A stretch of 24,896 nucleotides of DNA from CAZDCZ01 sp964504155 (GTDB taxonomy: Bacteria; Bacteroidota; Bacteroidia; Bacteroidales; UBA12077), in the NCBI GenBank assembly GCA_964504155.1, contig CAZDCZ010000047.1:1-24896 (forward strand). The letters run 5' to 3'. Below, one piece after another: positions 16,441 to 23,488 of the stretch (the stretch's first letter is position 1; every line of letters begins with the position of its first letter). The notes under the pieces are model-generated. The model was not told the origin of the DNA. It did no database searches and saw nothing but the letters and a program-made list of their open reading frames with translations. Both the position numbers and the translations under genes were made by a program.

Positions 16441-17337
16441 ATGCAAATAATTACATACATTTTCTTTATTTTTTTTATTTATTTTATTGCAATAATACCT
16501 TTTAATATATTATATGTTTTTTCGAACTTTATAGCCTTTATTCTACACAGAGTTATTGGATATAGAAAAAATATAATAACAAATAATTTACTAAAATCGT
16601 TTCCGGAAAAAACCGATGCAGAGATTAAACAAATAATTAAGAAAAACTATAAAAACCTATCCGATTTGCTAATAGAAAGCCTTAAAGGATTTACTATAGA
16701 CAGCAAACAACTTGTTAAGCGTTATAAAATAGAAAATCCGGAATTACTTAATAAATATTTTTACCGGCAACAAAGTGTAATTGGAGCCGGAGGTCATATT
16801 TGCAATTGGGAATGGGGCGCATTGGCAGGTGGTTTACAAATTCAACATTTAGCAATAGGAATATACAAATCGCTTTCGAATAAATATATCGACAAATTAT
16901 TAAAACGTACAAGATCGAAACATGGCACCTTGCTTAAATCAATTTCTAAAACATCAGAAAGCTTTAAAAACAATTTAAACAAACCAAGTGTTTATCTACT
17001 AGTTGGCGACCAAAGTCCATCAACATCAAAATTAGATAAATCATATTGGATAAACTTTTTAAATCAAGAAACCGCATGCCTTCACGGAATAGAAAAATAT
17101 GCAAAACGCTATAATTTACCTATAATATATTTTAATGTTGTTAGAATAAAACGAGGATATTATTCGGTAAAATTAACGGAATTAATAAGCGAGCCATTAA
17201 ATTATAATGATGGAGAAATTACAAAACTCTATATGAAAAAATTAGAGAAAATAATTATTGAACAACCTGAAAATTGGCTCTGGTCGCACCGAAGGTGGAA
17301 AAAGCAAAAGCCCGCAAATAAAAAATTACTTAATTGA
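16441..17337 (+). CDS. LpxL/HtrB-type lysophospholipid (lipid A) acyltransferase
   Basis: Inner-membrane acyltransferase of 298 residues that transfers an acyl chain to a lipid A precursor or related lipid. Residues 5-36 are hydrophobic and anchor the N-terminus. The catalytic H-x4-E motif is HICNWE at 119-124, the form of the HX4D/E signature used by LpxL/HtrB enzymes. Further family features are GDQSPS (after VYLLV), the FLNQETACLHGIEKYAKRYNLPIIY block, and the C-terminal QPENWLWSHRRWKK. That last block closely follows the family ending PExxLWxHRRFK. It is probably the secondary acyltransferase for Bacteroidota lipid A, which carries fewer acyl chains than the enterobacterial form (family knowledge). 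It sits 9 nt after the WD40 gene. Confidence 0.88.
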   Translation: MQIITYIFFIFFIYFIAIIPFNILYVFSNFIAFILHRVIGYRKNIITNNLLKSFPEKTDAEIKQIIKKNYKNLSDLLIESLKGFTIDSKQLVKRYKIENPELLNKYFYRQQSVIGAGGHICNWEWGALAGGLQIQHLAIGIYKSLSNKYIDKLLKRTRSKHGTLLKSISKTSESFKNNLNKPSVYLLVGDQSPSTSKLDKSYWINFLNQETACLHGIEKYAKRYNLPIIYFNVVRIKRGYYSVKLTELISEPLNYNDGEITKLYMKKLEKIIIEQPENWLWSHRRWKKQKPANKKLLN

Positions 17338-17342
17338 TAATT

Positions 17343-17507
17343 GATATTAAATATTTACAATAGTTGTTTTTCTAATTCGTAATTCTCTAATTTGTAACCC
17401 TTTAATTCATAATCCGTAATTTGTAACTCGTAATTATATTACTCAGATGTATCAACTTTACTGCGTTGCGCTCGACATGACAGAAAGCTTTTTATAACTC
17501 GTAATTA
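17343..17507. repeat. degenerate TAATT/TAACTCGTAATTA repeats with a GC-richer insert in the convergent spacer
   Basis: Between the convergent acyltransferase and acyl-CoA synthetase genes, short imperfect units (TAATTCGTAAT, TAATTTGTAA, TAATTCATAAT, TAATTTGTAA, CTCGTAATTA) recur at about 10-14 nt. The 13-mer TAACTCGTAATTA occurs exactly at 17424-17436 and 17495-17507. The two copies bracket a 58-bp segment with GC-rich stretches (GCGTTGCGCTCGACATGACAG). The right copy overlaps the stop codon of the acyl-CoA synthetase gene. On the minus strand the segment reads CTGTCATGTCGAGCGCAACG, which resembles a dispersed Bacteroidota repeat I recall. Confidence 0.5.
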
Positions 17508-19289
17508 ATTATAAATGCTATGGATTAAACTTTCGTAATTTTTACAAATTACTCTACGCTTTAGTTTTAATGTTGAAGTTAATTCTCCGTTTTCTATAGA
17601 AAATGGAGAATTAATTAATCTTATTTTTTTAACTTTTTCGTAATTTGCAAAATCGATTTGCAATTTTTGAATTCTATCTGTTAAATATTCATTAATCTCA
17701 ATATTATCGAATAAATCTTCACTAGATAAGAAAGAGATATTTAATTTTTCGGCAAGGTTTTCTAAAGCAGAAACATTAGGGACAATTAATGCTGATACAA
17801 ATTTTTCATTATCTCCAACAATAATTGATTGTTCAATATACTTATCCATATCGAGAATAGGTTCTATTCTTTGTGGGGCAACATACTTACCAACTGAAGT
17901 TTTAATAATTTCTTTCAATCTTTCGTACATTACCAAATCGCCGGTATCATTAATTGCACCTGCATCGCCCGTTTTAAACCAAGAATTATCGAAAACTTTT
18001 GCTGTTTCATCTTCTTTCTTATAGTAGCCTTTAAAAACAGTTTTTCCTTTAACAAATATTTCGTTCTTATCGCCAATTTTCACGTCAACTTCGGGCATTG
18101 GAGTACCTTCGGTTTTCAAATCGAAAACATCATTTTTATAACAACTAACAGTTGCAAGTGTTTCGGTTAAACCATAACCATAATTTATAAATAAACCTAT
18201 GCTATGAAAAAATCTTTTAATATCGTATGACAATCTAGCACCAGCACAAGGCATAAATCGGATTTTACCTCCAAATACTCTGTTTATTGTATCAAATACC
18301 AGAGTTTTGGCAAGAAATAATTTAAATCGTAATAAAGTGCCAATTTTCTCATTATCAGTTCTTTTATCTAAGCATATTTCTCCAATATTAATTGCCCAGT
18401 CGAATATTTTTTGTTTAATTACCGGCCACGATTCTTTTGTTGAATAAATTTTAGAATATGTTTTTTCGAAGAATCTAGGCACTGTACACATTATAGTAGG
18501 TTTAACTTCCGATAAATAAGAAACTATCTCTTTTGGATCTTGCAAATAATTAATAATAATACCATTATGCAAACAAAAATACAACCATGTTCGCTCAAAA
18601 ACATGACTTAATGGTAAGAAGCTTAAAGAAACATCATTATCGGAAACATCTAATCTTTGATTGTGAATTTTTATTGTTTGAATAAGATTATTATGATCGA
18701 TTATAGCTCCTTTGGGCTCTCCTGTCGTCCCCGATGTATAAATAATTGTTGCAATATCTTCTTCGGATAAACTATTTAATCTATTCTCAAGTTCTTGTTT
18801 ATTATTGGCATTATCTATTTTATTAAAATTATTAAAATAAATTGAATTGTCGTTACTGCCGTTAAGTACAACACTACTATCGAATACAATTATTTTCTCA
18901 AGCGATTTACAATCGCTAATTAACTCAGAAGCAATATCGTATTGATATTGCGAACCAACAAAAAGAATTCTTAATTCTGTTTCGTTTATAATATATTTTA
19001 CTCGCTCTTTCGAGTCGGTAGAATACATAGGAATAGAAACGGCATTAATTGATGCAATTGAGAAATCTGCAATTGTCCATTCCGGCATATTAGGAGAGAA
19101 TATACCTATATTCTCATATTTTTTTATTCCAAAATTCAATAATGCATACAACAAATAATCAATTTCACAAATAAATTCAGACCATGACAACTCTTTCCAT
19201 TTTTCATCTCTCTTATATCGTAATGCTGTTCTATTCTGATATTTATCAGCTCTTTCTCTTACTAATTTTGCTAAATGTAAATATTCCAA
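17505..19289 (-). CDS. AMP-forming long-chain acyl-CoA synthetase (FadD/FAA1-like)
   Basis: Activates fatty acids to acyl-CoA through an acyl-adenylate, using ATP and CoA. The 594 residues match the long-chain branch. Visible motifs are the P-loop-like A3 YTSGTTGEPKG (184-194), SFLPLSHVFERTW, the A5 block GYGLTETLATVS, and WFKTGDAG (A7). The A8 hinge region follows, with YERLKEIIKTSVGKYVAPQRIE, whose GKYVAP is typical of long-chain synthetases. Start at MEYLHLAKLV fits the family. On the minus strand it follows the HAD gene by 30 nt and is probably cotranscribed. The gene converges on the LpxL-like gene. Its stop codon lies inside a 13-bp direct repeat. Confidence 0.92.
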   Translation of the reverse strand: MEYLHLAKLVRERADKYQNRTALRYKRDEKWKELSWSEFICEIDYLLYALLNFGIKKYENIGIFSPNMPEWTIADFSIASINAVSIPMYSTDSKERVKYIINETELRILFVGSQYQYDIASELISDCKSLEKIIVFDSSVVLNGSNDNSIYFNNFNKIDNANNKQELENRLNSLSEEDIATIIYTSGTTGEPKGAIIDHNNLIQTIKIHNQRLDVSDNDVSLSFLPLSHVFERTWLYFCLHNGIIINYLQDPKEIVSYLSEVKPTIMCTVPRFFEKTYSKIYSTKESWPVIKQKIFDWAINIGEICLDKRTDNEKIGTLLRFKLFLAKTLVFDTINRVFGGKIRFMPCAGARLSYDIKRFFHSIGLFINYGYGLTETLATVSCYKNDVFDLKTEGTPMPEVDVKIGDKNEIFVKGKTVFKGYYKKEDETAKVFDNSWFKTGDAGAINDTGDLVMYERLKEIIKTSVGKYVAPQRIEPILDMDKYIEQSIIVGDNEKFVSALIVPNVSALENLAEKLNISFLSSEDLFDNIEINEYLTDRIQKLQIDFANYEKVKKIRLINSPFSIENGELTSTLKLKRRVICKNYESLIHSIYN

Positions 19290-19319
19290 AAAACAATTCC
19301 TTTCATTAAATAATAAATA

Positions 19320-19781
19320 CTACTTTTTTAAAGTAGCTTCAAAAATATCTTTATAAATAAAGAAATCTAAAACATTATTTATTGATGTAAATAGCACATC
19401 TGCACTATTAATAACTTCTGAATGCATTCCTTCTCCCTCAATCAGAGCTACCGATAACATTGCATACCTAAACAAACCTATATCGACTCTTCCGTTTCCA
19501 ACAGCAGCAATATTAGGTATATTAAGCTTTTTTAATACTTTTTCTTTTTCAATAGTATCGGAAGCTGAATAAAAATCGACATCTAAATTTTTAGCTATTA
19601 ATCTTCCATTACCATATTGATCCGACGACACAATAATTAATTGACAACCTAGCTTTTTTAGTTTTTGAAATCTTTTTTTTACACCTTTTATAAGTTTACC
19701 ATTAAACGCTAGTGTACCATTTAAATCGAAAACAATCGCATCGATATTATATTCTCCAACTCCTGAAACATTATAATCCAT
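19320..19781 (-). CDS. HAD-superfamily phosphatase, soluble P-type-ATPase-like (COG4087 type)
   Basis: Small cytoplasmic HAD-fold protein of 153 residues. The nucleophile motif is FDLNGTLAFNG with Asp19. The position two after it is Asn, not the Asp general acid of most HAD phosphatases; P-type ATPases likewise lack that second Asp (DKTGT). Motif II is IIVSSDQ and the Mg-binding motif is GNGRVD, where P-type ATPases have GDGxND. Together with ALIEGEGMHSEVINSADVLFTSI, this resembles the phosphorylation domain of a heavy-metal P-type ATPase standing alone. Substrate unknown. It follows the DUF3078 gene by 71 nt, where a -7 box suggests its own promoter, and leads the acyl-CoA synthetase gene. 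Confidence 0.8.
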   Translation of the reverse strand: MDYNVSGVGEYNIDAIVFDLNGTLAFNGKLIKGVKKRFQKLKKLGCQLIIVSSDQYGNGRLIAKNLDVDFYSASDTIEKEKVLKKLNIPNIAAVGNGRVDIGLFRYAMLSVALIEGEGMHSEVINSADVLFTSINNVLDFFIYKDIFEATLKK

Positions 19782-19808
19782 AATATTATTTTTTAACTAT
19801 CTAAATTA

Positions 19809-19816
19809 CAAATTTA
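19809..19816 (-). promoter_or_regulatory. candidate -7 box for the HAD-acyl-CoA synthetase pair
   Basis: Minus strand reads TAAATTTG, fitting TAnnTTTG, 27 nt upstream of the HAD start codon. It is the same octamer as the tandem boxes before tpiA. No -33 TTTG was seen. Confidence 0.4.
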
Positions 19817-19852
19817 CAATTATCTATTTAATAAAATTCTACTATATCTACT

Positions 19853-21682
19853 TTAAAATTTATATAAAAACCCTACTCCTATCATTTCTTTAAATTGTGC
19901 TTTCTGGGTAACACCAATCTGTGTTCTTTTACTATTTACTGTATCAAAAACAGGAATATCAATATCGTCGTCGTAAATAAAGTGAGTATTTAACGACACA
20001 CTAATAAACTCATTAACTTTCATATCGAGAGCAAGTTCCCAATCGACATCAATATTCTTTGGATTTTGAGAATAGTTTGTAAAGAAATTTATTCTATTTT
20101 CGAGATTAATATTATCCATAATCTTTACTTTATACTGTGCTTTAATATATGCTCCTATCTCCTTTCGAATTTTTTCGTCTTCCGACAATCCATATTTCGT
20201 TTGATCGTATTTTACAGTATCTCTAACAATTGTAAATTTTGATGTAAGAGGAGAAATAAGGATTGTTAGCTTTTTATTTGGTTTATAATCGAGACCAAAA
20301 GAAAACACAACATAACCCGGTGTAAGAAAACTAGAAACAGCAACCGAATCATTTGGATAATCGTAACCTTTAAACAATTGCGATTTAAAGTTAAACAGCA
20401 AACTATAATACCAATTTCTATATGCTTCTTGTCCAAATTTTGAATTAATTTCTAATTTGTCGTCATTTTTTCGAATCTTATTTTCCCCGGTTTTAATAAG
20501 TCCATATTTATATTCAATATCGTTATCCCATGATTTTTTTCCATAAATATAATCTACATTATATTTTGAAATTGAAAGTCCCGACAAACTACTCTCTCCA
20601 CCTTGAACCCAATTTGATAAATATCCCTGATTAAATTTTAATGTTGTATGCCCTCCGATTTTCCAAATAGGCACTATTATATTAGTCTTTTTTATTTTTT
20701 TTAGATTAACTTGTTTTCTTTTATTATTGATTTCTCGATTAACAGTTTTTTTATATTTTGGGCGATTAATATAAATACCATCTTCGAAAGATATATTAAT
20801 ATTCTTATCCCCAATATTTTTCAACAAAATATTGGCAAACTCCTTTCTATTATCGTAAATATTAATACGAACAGAATCGCCTCTATTATTATTAATATTA
20901 AAATACACCGAGTCATTTATAGAATTAGAGAATGACACTTTCATTGAATCTTCTTTAATTTCTGATAATAAATATTTCACTTCATTAACTATCGAATCGT
21001 TCAAACAAACTGAAGACGAATCTTTTTCTCGAAATAGAAACGATTCATTTTGTAAATTATTTTCTAAATATTTAGCAACATATTGCACAGAATAACTCTG
21101 ATGATATTTAATTAACTTATCAATAGCCTGATAAATAGTGTCGTTTGAGATACTATCTCTTGCACTCCGACTCATCTGTCTTTTTAAATTTCGAATAGTA
21201 TAAGATAATGTATCAAGCTTCGAAAAAATTACTGAATCGTTATTATAATTCTTAATAGAATCTATTATCTGTTCTCCGGCTTCATTTTTTTTTACTATTG
21301 CAATAGAATCGTTAACAAATAGCGAATCAGTTTTAGTAATTATATTATTTATATTTAAGACATTAGAGTTATTTAATATAGAATCGTGCTTAATAGATAT
21401 CTTTTGTATAGTATCATTCGTTTTATTATTGCTTATATTATATTTTTTTTCTGAAACAAAATCGGAAAGTACCGAAACTATTTTAATAGAATCATTTTCT
21501 TTAGAATTTAATAAGGTATCGACACTTATTTTTAAGCTATCATTTTCTATTACAATATTGCTATCTAAAACATATTTATAAAAATAAACTAAATCTGTAC
21601 TATCTCTATTTTCGTTATTACTTTGTGCAACAACTTGCATAAACACCACACTAACAATAAGAAACAACAAAACTTTCTTCAT
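19853..21682 (-). CDS. DUF3078 outer-membrane beta-barrel protein with a long Asn/Asp/Ser-rich N-terminal region
   Basis: Probable outer-membrane protein of 609 residues. The signal peptide is at 1-20 (KKVLLFLIVSVVFMQVVAQ). Residues 25 to about 335 are a low-complexity region with eight ND[ST][ILV] motifs (for example NDSL, NDSI, NDTI, NDSV). The C-terminal domain (about 338-609) matches DUF3078: IWKIGGHTTLKFNQGYLSNW, the WVQGGESSLSG block, alternating strands, and a terminal aromatic residue (GVGFLYKF), as expected of a barrel protein. The biochemical role of DUF3078 proteins is not established. The long N-terminal extension is unusual in size next to the barrel. It is divergent from tnaA, with a -7 box at 21726-21733, and is followed by the HAD gene. 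Confidence 0.85.
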   Translation of the reverse strand: MKKVLLFLIVSVVFMQVVAQSNNENRDSTDLVYFYKYVLDSNIVIENDSLKISVDTLLNSKENDSIKIVSVLSDFVSEKKYNISNNKTNDTIQKISIKHDSILNNSNVLNINNIITKTDSLFVNDSIAIVKKNEAGEQIIDSIKNYNNDSVIFSKLDTLSYTIRNLKRQMSRSARDSISNDTIYQAIDKLIKYHQSYSVQYVAKYLENNLQNESFLFREKDSSSVCLNDSIVNEVKYLLSEIKEDSMKVSFSNSINDSVYFNINNNRGDSVRINIYDNRKEFANILLKNIGDKNINISFEDGIYINRPKYKKTVNREINNKRKQVNLKKIKKTNIIVPIWKIGGHTTLKFNQGYLSNWVQGGESSLSGLSISKYNVDYIYGKKSWDNDIEYKYGLIKTGENKIRKNDDKLEINSKFGQEAYRNWYYSLLFNFKSQLFKGYDYPNDSVAVSSFLTPGYVVFSFGLDYKPNKKLTILISPLTSKFTIVRDTVKYDQTKYGLSEDEKIRKEIGAYIKAQYKVKIMDNINLENRINFFTNYSQNPKNIDVDWELALDMKVNEFISVSLNTHFIYDDDIDIPVFDTVNSKRTQIGVTQKAQFKEMIGVGFLYKF

Positions 21683-21725
21683 AAAAATATTAATACATTA
21701 TTATTTTACATAAAATTACAGGCAA

Positions 21726-21733
21726 CAAAATTA
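21726..21733 (-). promoter_or_regulatory. candidate -7 box for the DUF3078 gene
   Basis: Minus strand reads TAATTTTG, fitting TAnnTTTG, 43 nt upstream of the start codon. No -33 TTTG at the usual spacing. Confidence 0.45.
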
Positions 21734-21765
21734 TTAAATTTCTTATACTTTTTTTTAAATAATCG

Positions 21766-21773
21766 TATATTTG
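21766..21773 (+). promoter_or_regulatory. -7 box of the tnaA transcript
   Basis: TATATTTG matches TAnnTTTG and is followed by CA, a common start context. It would give a tnaA leader of about 250 nt that begins roughly 15-20 nt before the small open frame at 21796. The -33 box is not clear. Confidence 0.55.
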
Positions 21774-21795
21774 CACAAATAAATTTGAAGAAAAT

Positions 21796-21891
21796 ATGAA
21801 TTATAATAAACATATCATTCTCAAAGCTATGAAAATATACTTAAATCTTAAGAACAGAGATTCTTTCCGTTTTTATTTTACCATTTATTAG
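21796..21891 (+). CDS. possible leader peptide upstream of tnaA (31 aa)
   Basis: A 31-codon frame opens with ATG about 17 nt after the predicted transcription start and closes with TAG 138 nt before tnaA. The peptide begins MNYNKHIILKAMKIY, is basic, and ends in the aromatic run SFRFYFTIY. It has four Tyr and three Phe in total, with three Phe and two Tyr in the last eight residues, but no Trp. Enterobacterial tnaA is controlled by the TnaC leader peptide, which senses tryptophan through ribosome stalling and contains an essential Trp. This peptide has the same placement but not that residue, so homology is not claimed. It may be a regulatory upstream ORF or a chance frame. Confidence 0.35.
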   Translation: MNYNKHIILKAMKIYLNLKNRDSFRFYFTIY

Positions 21892-22029
21892 TAAATACTC
21901 ATTTTTATCAAATAAACATTATATCTTATTCGATTTCACTAATTTACATATTATTATAGTTATTTAAATCTATACCTATAATAAAATTATTAGATATAAT
22001 AAATATTAATTTCTTAAAAAAAACATATT

Positions 22030-23406
22030 ATGGAATTACCATTTGCAGAATCATATAAAATAAAGATGGTTGAAACCATCAAAAAGAGTACAACAGAAGA
22101 AAGAAAACAATGGCTAAAAGATGCTAAATACAATCTTTTTAATATTAAAAGCGATCAAGTATTTATCGATTTATTAACCGATTCAGGAACCGGAGCAATG
22201 AGCGATAAACAATGGGGAGCTATAATGGTTGGTGACGAAAGCTATGCCGGAGCTCGCTCGTATTACACTTTAAAAGATACTATAAAAAATATTTTTGGTT
22301 TCGATTATTTCTTACCTACACATCAAGGACGAGCTGCCGAAAATGTTTTGTTTTCTGCTTTAATAAAAGAAGGAGATATTGTTCCCGGAAACTCTCATTT
22401 CGACACAACAAAAGGACATATTGAATTTCGTAAGGCAAAAGCAATAGATTGCACTATTGATGAAGCTTTCGACACACAGATAGAACATCCTTTTAAAGGA
22501 AACGTGAATATCGAAAAATTAGAAGAAGTAATAAAAAGTAATCCTATTGACAAAATTCCATTTATTTTAATAACTGTTACTTGTAACTCATCGGGAGGAC
22601 AACCTGTTTCAATCGAAAACATTAAAGAAGTAAGAAAAATTGCAGATAAATATAATATTCCGGTAATATACGATTCAGCTAGATTTGCTGAAAATGCGTA
22701 TTTTATTAAGATTCGAGAAAAAGAATACAAAAATAAAAGCATAAGAGAAATTGTTAAAGAAATGTTTTCGTATGCCGATGGAATGACTATGAGTAGTAAA
22801 AAAGATGCAATTGTAAACATGGGTGGCTTTATTGCTATGCGAAGCGAAGAATTATTCAAACAAGCTAGCGTTTTTAATATCATGTTCGAAGGTTATATTA
22901 CTTACGGTGGTATGTCGGGACGCGACATGAATGCTTTGGCTCAAGGATTATACGAAGGAACAGAATTTGATTATCTTGAAACAAGAATTAATCAAGTTGC
23001 TTATTTAGGACAACAATTAGTTAATTTTGGCATTCCTGTTCAAAAACCTTTCGGCGGGCATGCAATATTTGTTGATGCCAAAAGATTTTTACCAAATCTT
23101 CCAAAAGAAGAATATATAGCACAAACTCTAGGAGTTGAACTATATATTGAAGCAGGAATAAGAGGCGTTGAGATTGGGACTTTACTTGCCGACAGAGATC
23201 CCGAAACAAGAGAAAACCGATATCCAGATTTAGAATTATTGCGTTTGGCTATTCCTCGAAGAGTATATACAAACAATCATATGGACGTTATTGCTGTTGC
23301 TCTAAAAAATGTTTTTGACCGACGTGAAGAAATTACAAAAGGCTTTAAAATTGTTTATGAAGCTCCAATAATGCGACATTTTACTGTTGAATTAGAAAAA
23401 GCATAA
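22030..23406 (+). CDS. tnaA: tryptophanase (tryptophan indole-lyase)
   Basis: PLP enzyme that splits L-tryptophan to indole, pyruvate and ammonia; indole is also a bacterial signal. The 458 residues match the Bacteroides-type enzyme. Motifs are LTDSGTGAMSD (49-59), PTHQGRAAEN (96-105), FDTTKGH, CNSSGGQPVS (185-194), YDSARFAENAYFIK (214-227) and MSSKKDA with the PLP lysine at about 258. Tyrosine phenol-lyase was considered. Its distinguishing features are DATR, an Arg in SMERG, and Phe-Phe near the C-terminus. This protein has DSAR, GVEIG, and MRHFT with His450, the position of E. coli TnaA His463, so tryptophanase is preferred. It has a promoter box and a possible leader ORF upstream, and a strong terminator 18 nt after its stop. 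Confidence 0.93.
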   Translation: MELPFAESYKIKMVETIKKSTTEERKQWLKDAKYNLFNIKSDQVFIDLLTDSGTGAMSDKQWGAIMVGDESYAGARSYYTLKDTIKNIFGFDYFLPTHQGRAAENVLFSALIKEGDIVPGNSHFDTTKGHIEFRKAKAIDCTIDEAFDTQIEHPFKGNVNIEKLEEVIKSNPIDKIPFILITVTCNSSGGQPVSIENIKEVRKIADKYNIPVIYDSARFAENAYFIKIREKEYKNKSIREIVKEMFSYADGMTMSSKKDAIVNMGGFIAMRSEELFKQASVFNIMFEGYITYGGMSGRDMNALAQGLYEGTEFDYLETRINQVAYLGQQLVNFGIPVQKPFGGHAIFVDAKRFLPNLPKEEYIAQTLGVELYIEAGIRGVEIGTLLADRDPETRENRYPDLELLRLAIPRRVYTNNHMDVIAVALKNVFDRREEITKGFKIVYEAPIMRHFTVELEKA

Positions 23407-23424
23407 CTAATAAACACCATATAG

Positions 23425-23460
23425 AAATACACTTCATATAAGATGAAGTGTATTTTTTTT
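23425..23460 (+). terminator. strong intrinsic terminator after tnaA
   Basis: AAATACACTTCAT (23425-23437) and ATGAAGTGTATTT (23443-23455) form a perfect 13-bp stem with loop ATAAG, running into an eight-T tract (23453-23460). It lies between tnaA and the MATE gene, whose start is only 28 nt beyond the T tract. Confidence 0.92.
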
Positions 23461-23488
23461 ATCGATATTCGCCAAAATATTATTTCTT

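Larger units (their letters stand above)
21683..22029. other. 347-bp divergent regulatory region between DUF3078 gene and tnaA
   Basis: Holds two divergent TAnnTTTG boxes, 33 bp apart, and a 31-codon open frame just after the tnaA-side box. The last 138 nt before tnaA (21892-22029) are very AT-rich, with no strong hairpin or T run that would act as an attenuator. The tnaA start is preceded by an A-rich stretch rather than a Shine-Dalgarno sequence. Confidence 0.5.

Noticed and set aside
21892..22029. Attenuator hairpin or riboswitch between the leader ORF and tnaA
   Set aside because: Only weak AT-only pairings are visible, with no stable stem plus T run and no recognisable riboswitch core.
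22395..22883. A 162-codon open frame on the minus strand inside tnaA
   Set aside because: It lies wholly antisense to a well-conserved enzyme, has no family features, and its hydrophobicity is the expected complement of the coding strand.
22030..23406. Tyrosine phenol-lyase as the identity of the PLP lyase
   Set aside because: The DSAR, GVEIG and C-terminal RHFT motifs follow tryptophanase. The phenol-lyase versions (DATR, an Arg in SMERG, Phe-Phe) are absent.
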